Below are positions 56,301 to 64,000 of a stretch of 64,000 nucleotides of DNA, piece after piece. Each line of letters opens with the position of its first letter. The first letter of the stretch is position 1. The translations under genes and the position numbers were made by a program. The notes beneath the pieces are model-generated. The model ran no database searches and was not told the DNA's origin. It was given only the letters and a program-made list of their open reading frames with translations. Origin of the DNA: Leptasterias polaris (lineage: Eukaryota > Echinodermata > Asteroidea > Forcipulatida > Asteriidae); assembly GCA_037783415.1 (NCBI GenBank), contig JAZGTN010000009.1, positions 1,488,001 through 1,552,000 of the forward strand. The letters are read 5' to 3'.

Positions 56301-59300
56301 CAATTGAACCAAATCTACAGATTATTTATAAATGATTCCCGGTTGCATTTCAATGAGTGAACTCAAGAATAAAAACTTTGTTTCATCATGTGGGGTTTAA
56401 ATAATTATTTTAACAAAAAAATAGTTTCACTATTTGAAAAGAAAATATGTGGGTTGACACCACGCTGGTTAAATTTGCTCACTTATATGTAGCATGCAAC
56501 ACCACAAGTTTATAACAACCACTCACAAAAGAACAGTGTAACAAGGTTACACAATGAGTAACCTTGAATAATAAGGCATCACTGAACATGAAAATGAAAC
56601 CACAAAGTGTACTGAGAGTAGAGCACATGTGAATACAACTGTCTTGTACCTTGGCTTCCTGTATGGTAATGCAGCACACAGGAGTTAAAGAACCATGTTA
56701 TTATTTCAACACGATTATTTAGAAAGAGCGACCAAAAAGAAAGAACAGGGCATCAAAAACGAGAACAAAAAGTAGAAAAGTGAAGTTAGAAAGTGTTTCC
56801 AGGATATTAAAAAAATACAATAAAAACACCTGAAAACAGCAAAGATTATTCACAATGTAAAAAAATAGAACAAGACCACATTTCATCAAAAATCTGTGAA
56901 AGTGCTTGGATTTGTTAAACCTTGAACTTTATGGCGCCAAAATCAGAAGCTAAGTTTGCAGACAAAATCTTGTAAATTGGGTTTGAAATTTATCTATTAA
57001 ATGTGCAAAGCGCACATTCAATTTGCTAAACTTTCTATAGATGCTTCCTGTGGCTGTACATGAGTAATAAACTCTAATCTAGTTACTGAAAAGGGCGCCG
57101 TCATTATTATATTGTGATGTGATGGCAAGCGCGGGTGCAAGTTCAGTAACTGGGTTGCAGTTCATAAATCCATGGCCAGCCACAGGGACTCCTATGATGA
57201 TGACGGCAGTCCCCCTTTTAAAGGCACTGAACACGTTTGGTAATTGTCAAAGACCAGTATTCTCACTTGGTGTATCCCATCATATGCATAAAATAACAAG
57301 CCTGTGAAAATTTGGACTCAATTGGTCATCGAAGTTGCAAGAAAATAATGAAAGAAAAAACACCCTTGTTGTACAAATTAGTGTGCTTTCAGATAGGAAT
57401 AAAAGGCTTCTGGCCAGAAGTCTTTTATTATTTTAGTGAGAAATTACCTCTTTCTCAAAAACTACGTTACTTCAGAGGGAGTCGTTTCTCACAATGTTTT
57501 ATACTATCAACAGCTCTCCGTTGCTCGTTACCAAGTAAGTTTTTATGCTAATATATATTTTGAGTAATTACCAAACGTGTACAGTGCCTTTAAGTGTGTC
57601 ACACATACTTGATCTTTGAGTTGTGGGGAGAATCCAGTACAAACACCACAATGGACTGACAAACTGACAATCGAAAATGCCTCAAAAAGGGATTAGAAAG
57701 ATAAAAGACAACAATGTGAAAAACAGTTGAGATGAATAAGATGTCTAAAAATTACTGAGAGATAAAACCTGGAGAATGCAGAGTGCATTTATGTTCTTTG
57801 CTATAAGACCAGCTATGGCATGCCCTACTGGTTTCTTACCTCTCGCTAACAGCGCCCTCTTTTGTTAATTTGTAGTTAGTATATCTTGCAAAAAGACCTT
57901 ATGTAAACAACATTCAAAAAGACGGCCCGAAACAATTGCCCAAAGCTAGAATCAACGTCTAAAACTACATGTTAGTATACTTTCTTAAACACTAAGGTTT
58001 TTGTTTTATTCTATATTACAAAATCCTACATTTTTAACCCTTTAAAAATCAGCGGATGCAAGTGGCTTGTACTACAGTGCTTATAGCAGATGCAAGTGGC
58101 TTGTACTACAGTGCCCATAATGGCTATAAGTGGCTTGTACCACAGTGCCTACAGTGAAAGCCAACAGCTTGTACCACAGTGCCTATAATGGCTACGAGTG
58201 GCTTGTACCACAGTGCCTAGAATGAAAGCAAACGGCCTGTACCACAGTGCCAATAGTGAAATGCACAGTAAATTGATGGCACAAAATTCTCCAGGTTCTA
58301 TTTCTATATTAAGTGTAAATGTTCTTATGAGGATTACATGTTTGAAGAAATATCAACCAGATGATGTGGATCCATGAAGTATTACATGTAATTCTTACAT
58401 CAGCAGTCAAGAAACTAGACCTTCATCATACTGCAGCCATATTTGTTTCACACATTCTAACACACAAATCCAATGAGAGTCAAAACGAGCCTAGCAAAAA
58501 TAGCCTGGCACCATAAATTTTTCAGGAACCGGACAAAAATGGCGGCAGTTTGAGAAACTCTACAACGCATTCTCCTGGAGTTAATATTCAAAATGAACAT
58601 CTTGCAGTCAGATGTGAATGACCAGACAAAGAAACCCAGATGCGATTATTGGCAGGCATTGGCAGGCATGAAGCAGATACCGGGGTGGCAGGGGTTGACT
58701 TGTTCCCCGCCCCCCCACACCTCCTCTGCCACCCTGGACCCACTTCTTAGTGGGACAGAGGGCATTGGCACAATGCAAACAACTGGAATCAATAGCGTAC
58801 CATTGCGATACTGCCTCACTGGTAAATGTCGCTGACTGCCATTATACCCTAGGGAAACACATAGATAAGAAACTAAACAAGGTCAGGCTACCAGCTTTAC
58901 AGAGGTGATTATAAAAGCATGTGAATAAATCTGCTTAGCACAACTGCTAAGCGCAGCTGCTTAGCTGAAACTGGTTTCCTCTAAACAGAAATAAGTTAAT
59001 TGCTTAATATGTAATTGTGACTTGTGGCTATTCCCAAGACATGTTTTTTATTTTAGTATTCGATATCGGGCCATGGCCCAATTTCATAGAGCTGTTTAAG
59101 CACAAAATATTGCTTGACAGTTGTCTGCTGAGCAGAAATGAGCAGGATACCAGTCACAAATTGTACATGCGACATGGTAGTTTAGCTGGTAACCTTATTC
59201 TGGTAAGCATTATTTTGTTGTGCTTAGCTACTTTTTGTGCTTAAGCAGCTCTATGAAATTGGGCCCAGGTGTACTCCCTCCTATTGTGCGCTTGGAATCT

Positions 59301-61157
59301 CAGGAATTCTTTAGAGCATTTTAGGAGGGGTAGGGTACTTCTGTACAAGAGGACAATAATTTGTCAAAGTATGCGAACATTGGGGATACATGTACATGTA
59401 CCCTCTGCCCAGAGCTACAAACATTTGCATCTTGCAATCAGGGAGAGTTTGTACAACAATCAGAAAGATATTTAGAATTCCATTCAACATAATAGTGGAA
59501 AAGTTTCTATAATCAGGGAGATTTTCAAATGTGTTCATCAGAACATAGAAAGATTGGTTTGTTTTGAGTGAACTTTCTGCAGAATCAGGGAGAGTTGGCA
59601 GCTTTGTCTGCCCCACATTGGGGAAGTTTTTTCCATTCCCATGTGAAATTCAACTTTCCTTTATAGACTAATGAATGACAGAAACTATTATCAAACTTCC
59701 ACACTCTGGAAACACAACTTTGCACATTAATTGTTAATTTATGGTTTACGATTTTATTTTTTGGAAAATTTGAATGGATTTAACCCTCCTATATGTGTAG
59801 GTGCATACACCAAGATGCCTCAAAACCTCCCATATGCCTCTCACATGACGGTGAGGTAACCCATGCTCGATCAGTGCCACAGATTGCCACTTGAGAAGCT
59901 TACTAAGGTTGAGGCCCAAACTCCATTGCAATAAGCCATTTGCGAGTTACATTTGAATAATGTCTGGTACAATGACTTGTTTAGTCACAAGTTACCGCTT
60001 AAATTTGAATTCCTCAGACTATCGAGACAGTTGCTATGTCACATGATTAGGGGCAAGCTTTTGCTTAGTTACGTAAGAGACGGTGAACACCCATACACAA
60101 TTCTGAATGGATGTGTATGACACAATGGTACCAGGGTTTGCTCATCTGGAGGTTGCTATACAAAAGCTTGCCCCGAACCATGTGACATAGCAACTGTCTC
60201 GATAGTCTGAGGAATTCAAATTTAAGCGGTAACTTGTGACTAAACTAGTCATTGTACCAGACATTATTCAAATTTAACTCGCAAATGGCTTATTAAGCAC
60301 AGCTGGTCGCTTCTCTAATTTGCCACTCTCATTGAAGCACTTTGGCAATGGCTCTTAGATAAAGTGTGCCTCAAAATGCCACTGTTGTGGCGTCGTGAGG
60401 TTGGGGTTGGTTGTTTTAAGAGACAGGCTACTAGTAGGAGGGTTAATGATGAGGTACTACCACCAATGGCTTCAATACAAGGCCCAAACCCTTCACTGCC
60501 TTCGTTAAAGCCAGTGAAGATGATATAAGGAAAATCATTGTGACCGCCTCAAAGAGCTTTCACAGAACTGAAACTATTGCGATTAACATTACCCCCTCTG
60601 TGACGTTACCATCTGAACCGGTCGTCACACTTTGCGGTCATACCATACCTGGTTTGGGAGACCTTGGCATCATGTTGGCAACAGAGGGCAGTATTTTGTC
60701 GCTGATTATCGCCACGCACTGCCGCGGGAAGAAGCCGACCTCAAAACCGTTCTTCCCCCTCCACCATGAGGTGTCCTCCGGGGGCGGCATATCGATCACA
60801 GATATCATGTCACCAACCTACAAACACGCAAGGCACATAAATTGTAAAAGAAATTCAGCTTAATGTGAAAAAAATAATTAAAGAGCCAAAAGAAATGTAT
60901 TTATACTTATTATACTGTATTTATAAATACTTGCAGGGATCAATTTTGGGGTGGAAATCCACAAGAAGTTTACTGGACCCTGATCCGTTTAATCCGGTCT
61001 AGTTCCTTGACTTCCAAACTGTTAAGTAACTCACCTCGAGGGATATTTCATCAGGTGCCTGTGCCATGTATCGTTTAGTCACATGGGCGGCCGCTACTGC
61101 GGGAATGTTGATTGCGGATTCCTCACTGGCGACTACATGGTTGCCATGGTTATCAAG
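47305..61157 (-). CDS. ARHGAP32: ARHGAP32/33-type RhoGAP, nine exons, 5' end outside window
   Basis: Exons: 61157-61035, 60817-60649, 54341-54192, 53190-52949, 51718-51531, 51283-51150, 50832-50631, 49869-49670 and 49373-47305 (stop TAA). All have AG/GT borders and the phases sum to 3477 nt, 1158 aa. Numbering starts at the first visible residue. SH3 region about 25-90 ('APDEISLE', 'GDMISVIDMPP', 'WWRGKNGFEVGFFP'). Linker 'KHGKLITFLRSF' and 'LKQRGILRERVFGCDLGEHL'. RhoGAP domain about 148-335, with the arginine finger at Arg170 (GIYRLSGV), 'CKLYFRELPNPLL' and 'NLAIVWAPNLLR'. Then 'RPKSLILSTPTKLLSLEEA' and 'KYIEVGGGPAAL', family hallmarks of ARHGAP32/33. The last exon encodes a 689-residue acidic, Ser-rich tail with a 'SQYDNLDD' motif. 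The protein should stimulate GTP hydrolysis by Cdc42/Rac/Rho at membranes or cytoskeleton. 32 versus 33 cannot be separated here. The expected PX-domain exons lie beyond 64000. Confidence 0.92.
49452..49600 (-). mobile_element. Glycine-like tRNA SINE, copy 3
   Basis: Minus strand: 'GGTATTGTTGTATCTTTCC' (eroded A box), 'CTCGCCTTTCAACACCAGGACCCCGG' region, B-box remnant GGTTTAATTTT. It matches 28700-28797. It lies in the last intron of the ARHGAP32-like gene. Confidence 0.6.
50964..51100. mobile_element. MITE family B fragment
   Basis: GGGCCCAATTTCATGGGGCGC at the left, followed by B-like AAGCACAGGGAGTAGCTAAGC and GTTACCAGCC. The right end is not found. Lies in the ARHGAP32-like intron between 50832 and 51150. 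Confidence 0.65.
51760..52590. other. Intronic sequence without recognised elements
   Basis: Part of the ARHGAP32-like intron 51719-52948. Local duplicated phrases (GGCATGGCAGTTTGGGTGTGG/GGCGTGGCAGTTAGGGTGTGG) and AT-rich tracts occur. 52595-52645 resembles the end of the 33420 composite element. Confidence 0.5.
53225..53587. mobile_element. MITE family A copy
   Basis: TTAAAGGCCCTGTACACTATTGG ... GTATAATACCTTTAA, very close to 14255-14608. A second, older family A-like copy follows head to tail (53584 to about 54178) and carries the nested MITE at 53711. Confidence 0.85.
53711..54100. mobile_element. MITE with CCTTACCAAAATTTCC ends, CAATTGG-rich
   Basis: Perfect 16-bp inverted ends CCTTACCAAAATTTCC/GGAAATTTTGGTAAGG. 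The 390-bp interior is dominated by variants of TCCAATTGGA, TCCAGTTGG and CCAACTGG in both orientations. No ORF. It lies 90 bp from ARHGAP32-like exon 3 (54192-54341). Confidence 0.85.
54447..54806. mobile_element. Two adjacent MITE family B copies
   Basis: Copy one runs 54447-54620 (GGCCCCAATTTCATAGAGCTGC ... ATGGGCCC), copy two 54622-54806 (GGCCCCAATTTCACAGAGC ... AGCTCTATGAAATTGGGCCC). They abut with one or two bases between. Copy one shows the typical interior: GCTAAGCAGAAACGAGCAGG, ATACCAGTCACAAA and GTAACC. Confidence 0.85.
54810..55677. other. Intronic; inverted genic-like palindrome near 55400-55640
   Basis: Inverted copies of 'GCGCCTATCCTATCCGCCA...GAAGTCAAAATG' (55410-55460) and 'CATTTTGACTCCCAAAATGGCGG...GATAGACGCGC' (55560-55605) frame about 100 bp that includes GGAAATGGTA/TACCATTTCC. 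This is a foldback of about 220 bp, 55386-55625. The rest is featureless. Confidence 0.6.
55678..55956. mobile_element. Foldback SINE: tRNA-like core between inverted arms
   Basis: The core on the minus strand has 'TAGCTCAGTGGTCTAGTGG' and B box 'GGTTCGAATCTT'. About 100 bp on each side are inverted copies of each other. They share GGCAAATCACTCGGGT, GTACTTTCC, TTCTGTGAAAA, AAGCACTGT and TTTTTTTACC. So one SINE body has an inverted duplicate of itself attached in front of its head. Confidence 0.75.
55957..57217. other. Intronic, nothing assignable
   Basis: AT-rich intron of the ARHGAP32-like gene. No exon with family similarity was found. Confidence 0.5.
57218..57593. mobile_element. MITE family A copy, best-preserved ends
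   Basis: TTAAAGGCACTGAACACGTTTGGTAATT ... AATTACCAAACGTGTACAGTGCCTTTAA. The inverted ends pair over about 25 bp and both carry TTAA. About 376 bp. Intron of the ARHGAP32-like gene. Confidence 0.9.
58052..58255. repeat. Minisatellite of about 36 bp
   Basis: Six imperfect units around GTGGCTTGTACCACAGTGCC with alternating AATGGCTA and AATGAAAGC spacers. Confidence 0.9.
58256..59074. other. Intronic, nothing assignable
   Basis: The plus-strand ORF at 58593-58835 has no motif or splice context. No repeat ends recognised. Confidence 0.45.
59075..59266. mobile_element. MITE family B copy, near complete
   Basis: GGCCCAATTTCATAGAGCTG ... CAGCTCTATGAAATTGGGCCC, with interior TTGTCTGCTGAGCAGAAATG and GGTAACCTTATTCTGGTAAGC. 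192 bp, the cleanest copy in the window. Confidence 0.9.
59780..60446. mobile_element. Large foldback element with TTAACCCTCCTA ends
   Basis: Outer ends TTAACCCTCCTA/TAGGAGGGTTAA. Within them 59930-60063 and 60163-60296 are inverted copies with very few differences, about 134 bp, including CAGACTATCGAGACAGTTGC and ACATTATTCAAAT. The loop is about 100 bp. It lies 200 bp from the SH3 exon (60649-60817). Confidence 0.88.
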
Positions 61158-61252
61158 CTGTACAAAACGAAAGAAAACAAAACCATTGATATTCAAAAGT
61201 CTGTAAAAGTATTTGGTTGGAGAGAAAAACAAATGAAAGTAAATCTTGGTTT

Positions 61253-61275
61253 TAATAATAATAATAATAACAAAA
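61253..61275. repeat. (ATA)n microsatellite
   Basis: Short AAT run in the intron upstream of the first visible ARHGAP32-like exon. Confidence 0.7.
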
Positions 61276-61359
61276 ATCCAACCACTACGCAAAAAGGTAT
61301 CACAACACTTTGGTAACAAATATTACAACAATAAACAATACAATAGAAATGAGAATATA

Positions 61360-61665
61360 ATAAATAGCTTAAGCAAAATAAGTCTGAAAAGGGCGAGTTT
61401 TTAATTTAATTCTGTAGGTGAAGTGGCATGACGTATTTGATAAGGAAGACTGTTAGGCTTGGAGCAACGGCATTTAAACGTTTGGCTGATGAAGAGTATC
61501 TGGTTTGAGGTTTTGTGAGAATCCTTGTATCTGAGCTGGAACGGAAGGTGCGATTTGGCGTGATTATTTATATGTGATGTACTAATGGTTAACAACTTGA
61601 AGATGAAACGTTTTTGGAAAGGAAGCCAGTGGAGTTGTTGAAGGAGGGGTGAGACTTGGTCAGAT
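61360..61665 (-). mobile_element. LINE 3' fragment (CR1/L2-like reverse transcriptase tail)
   Basis: The minus-strand translation has 'LLQQLHWLPFQKRFIFKLL', the conserved 'LHWLPV..RI.FKIL' block. A low-similarity segment and 'KTRPFQTYLL', the usual FK..LKT.L end, follow. Stop and truncation on both sides. Intronic and antisense-neutral. Confidence 0.65.
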
Positions 61666-62919
61666 TTTCTTTTTTCACTAGTTGGATGTTAACAATGCTG
61701 TCTACAACTGAAATTTGTCAATACATATCTAAATATGAACCATGCTTAGAATTACACTGAGGCCAAGAGGGCCACGGCCTCTGTTGCCTCTGGTTTTGGC
61801 CTTGCTGCTCCTTTGAAAAGTTTCACATAGATTAAGTGCCCTTTACAAAATGAAAACGGCCATGCCATCTCAAAGATGACATTCCAGGCCTGTTCTAAAA
61901 TCCACAACTTGAATTTAACTAGACATGCTGGTAGAAAAACTTTGATCTTCAATTGAAACCAAATCCCTGACATCAAGTAATATGTGTAGACAACTGTACT
62001 AGTTAAACTAATTTTCAACGATAAACTAATTTTCAACGAAAACAAAAAAGACAATCAGCTATGGGATACACTAAATGAAGAAAAATAAGAAGAAACAGAA
62101 GAGACAGTTAAACACAAATTATGAAATACAGAGCATGTGTATACAAAAAATAATATATTAGCAAACAAAATCTGGATGGGCAAGTTTTTATCTGTGACAT
62201 TGACCGTGCTAAAATATAACCAAAAAATCTGCTAACTAAACATAAGAAAAGTGGTGTCCTTTATTGTGTTTCTTGTCCTTCAATCATATTGTCTTAATTG
62301 GCGACGCTATTTTTGATATGAGTCGCCGATACAGGGTACAACATTGACAAGCTCGGAGGGACTAGGTAAGTCTACGGGTCTGGATCTTGATCCAGATGTT
62401 TGTTGGATACAGGTATCTCTTCTCAGGTAATTTGTGTTGCGACCGGTAGAGACCACCTTTAACAGCACGAGCATCGCCTACCAAGACTAACAAACATGTA
62501 AGCACCCTTTAAAATTCTCACCCAAGCCAAAATAAGGTATCACTTGTTGCCCTTTCAAGAGTGATGTTTTGAATTCCTTACATTAGTTTATACTAGCAGT
62601 TGCCATCCAAGCTACATGTACATCTTCATAACAATAGTGAACCTTAGCAACTTGCAAAGCCTTAGGTGCTATACAAATTTGGTCTCATAATTCAAAAACC
62701 TGTCTTAGAATGTTTCTGTCTGTTCCAGGGCCTAGGAGTTCCTGATTGGTAGATACATGCACTAAGACTTTATATTATTATTAGTATATTTAATAATAAT
62801 AGTGCTGAAATTGGGTCAATATTTGTCATGTGTTGGATCACCTTCAGCGAGGCCAGAGCTTTTAGCATCGGGCCAGTAAACTTAAGACCATGCAGAGTTT
62901 TTTGCTACTTCCGGCCTCA
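61666..62919. other. Intronic, nothing assignable
   Basis: I searched the minus strand for the PX-domain exons expected upstream of 61157 and found none. A small hairpin (GGCGAC...GTCGCC) lies near 62300. Confidence 0.5.
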
Positions 62920-63250
62920 ACACTAATAATAATAATAATAATGGCTTCTTATATAGCGCTCATATCCGTCACTCAGTGACGCTCAAGGCGCTTCAACAGT
63001 CAATATTTTCCTGCAAGGTATATATGTGGAGCTACTTTTTGAATTTTGAGGCCTATTTCTTTACATAGCACCATGTAATGGTTTACAAGGTACTGTGGCG
63101 CAATATGCTGCCGATCAAACCAGGAACACCGGGGCGAACCCCTTCTCTTTTCGATAAGTGCACTGGGTTCTTTACGTGCATTACACAACACACGGGGACC
63201 AACGGCTTTTTGTCCCATCCGAAGGACGAGCAGATGTTTCTGTGTTATTT
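62920..63250 (-). mobile_element. tRNA-Leu SINE copy, head truncated
   Basis: Tail (TAA)n at 62924-62940, then GCTTCTTATATAGCGCTC (inverse of the GCGCTATATAAGAA 3' end), then the body shared with 7603-8036 and 1-338 (ACCGGGGCGAACCCCTTCTC, AAGTGCACTGGGTTC). It stops before the tRNA-like head near 63230-63250. Confidence 0.8.
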
Positions 63251-63690
63251 TACCAACCCCCCCCCCCAAAAACAAAAATAAAAATCCCACACACTCAATA
63301 CATAGTTCAAAAGAAATATCTTATGACAGAAACAAATATTTCAGCCAAGACTTTGAGTGTATGCAAGGTGTGCATGTACATGTATGTGAAAGGCAATTCC
63401 AATAATGATATTGTTCTTGTGTAAAATCATCTACTACAAAAGAAAACATTTAAAGCATTTCCTATCGGCTTTTGGCAATCGGTGGAGGCAGTTTGCGTGA
63501 AGTGGGCATGGCTAACACTGTAGAATGATGTCACACTAATGAGCGGGATGAATGGGCTTTCAGTGAAATTGTGACACACAGGTGCAGATCCAGAAATGTT
63601 AATTTGGAGGGCATAAAAAAAAATAAAAAATAAAAATAAAATATCAAGCTGAAAAAGTACCTGGAGGTTAACGATAATTAGTGATACAAC
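63251..63690. other. Intronic, simple-sequence patches only
   Basis: A C-run at 63257-63267 and an A/T-rich run at 63616-63645. No exon recognised. Confidence 0.5.
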
Positions 63691-63772
63691 GGGTGCGTTC
63701 GATTAGCTTCCCCGGGTCGACCCCGGTCTGCTCATCCGGGTGAGCCCCTAACCATGAGCTAATCGAACGCCA
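63691..63772. mobile_element. Minimal MITE with GCGTTCGATTAGC ends
   Basis: About 80 bp: GGGTGCGTTCGATTAGC at the left and GCTAATCGAACGC at the right, interior CCCCGGGTCGACCCCGG and ATCCGGGTGAGCCCC. Same termini as 31972-32625. 63773-64000 shows nothing assignable. Confidence 0.82.
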
Positions 63773-64000
63773 ACTTCCCCCAGCATTCACACCGATGCAT
63801 CTTGGGACAGCCGACCAGAACTACTTCCATTTTGTGCCGTATGTCCGATACTTTCCGTGGATTCACGAAAACATCGTAAAATAATTATTCTCAAGGTAAA
63901 ACTGCAACATTAAACAATTTGTACAACCCCACAGTGATACAAAGGTACCCGGCTTCGAATAAAAAATACTTATTGCTCACAAAAACGCTGTTGTAATGGC

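Noticed and set aside
47305..61157. ARHGAP31 (CdGAP) as the identity of the RhoGAP
   Set aside because: The SH3 domain, 'LKQRGILRERVFGCDLGEHL' linker and 'KYIEVGGGPAAL' block are features of ARHGAP32/33, and ARHGAP31 lacks the SH3.
61158..64000. PX-domain exons of the ARHGAP32-like gene
   Set aside because: Expected upstream, but no minus-strand reading frame with splice borders and PX-like residues was seen.

Overview
This is a piece of an animal nuclear genome, most likely from an echinoderm (a sea star is my best guess; the species is not established). Genes have short exons, GT-AG introns and metazoan-type proteins. The space between and inside them is packed with SINEs, LINE fragments, MITEs, foldback elements and minisatellites. 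Several repeat families, notably one with ends reading GGGCCCAATTTCATAGAGC, are of a type I associate with echinoderms; that part is from memory.

Three host genes can be read exon by exon, all on the minus strand. (1) RSPH1, a MORN-repeat radial-spoke protein of motile cilia: four 5' exons between 13057 and 8133. The 3' end is not visible. The last visible intron holds a 7.3-kb array of a 45/46-bp satellite that fills most of the left end of the window. (2) ZNF511, a three-finger C2H2 protein: six exons between 29755 and 24426, apparently complete (314 aa). (3) A RhoGAP of the ARHGAP32/ARHGAP33 family: nine exons between 61157 and 47305. They encode the end of the linker before SH3, the SH3 domain, the RhoGAP domain and a long acidic tail. 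The 5' exons, which should encode a PX domain, lie beyond the right edge. In all three genes every splice phase closes arithmetically.

Layout. 1-338: SINE, minus strand. 339-7596: satellite. 7603-8036: SINE, plus strand. 8036-13057: RSPH1 exons with SINE/LINE/MITE debris. 13058-24425: intergenic, with a ciliary-type X-box candidate, a polypurine tract, MITEs, a decayed Ty3/gypsy pol 3' end (17640-19722), a decayed tyrosine recombinase (20107-20866) and an RNase-H-like 'DNCSGQNKN' gene relic (21310-22646). 24426-29755: ZNF511. 29756-47304: a gene-poor 17.5-kb stretch made largely of nested DNA transposons, including a hAT element with an exact 8-bp target duplication and an unusual palindrome array built from GATAAACA/TGTTTATC at 36060-36580. 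47305-61157: the ARHGAP32-like gene. 61158-64000: its 5' intron, with a LINE fragment, a SINE and a short MITE.

The three host genes are functionally unrelated (cilium, putative nucleic-acid-binding zinc finger, small-GTPase signalling). I see no operon-like logic. The most unusual material is in the repeats and in the adjacent recombinase and RNase-H-like relics.
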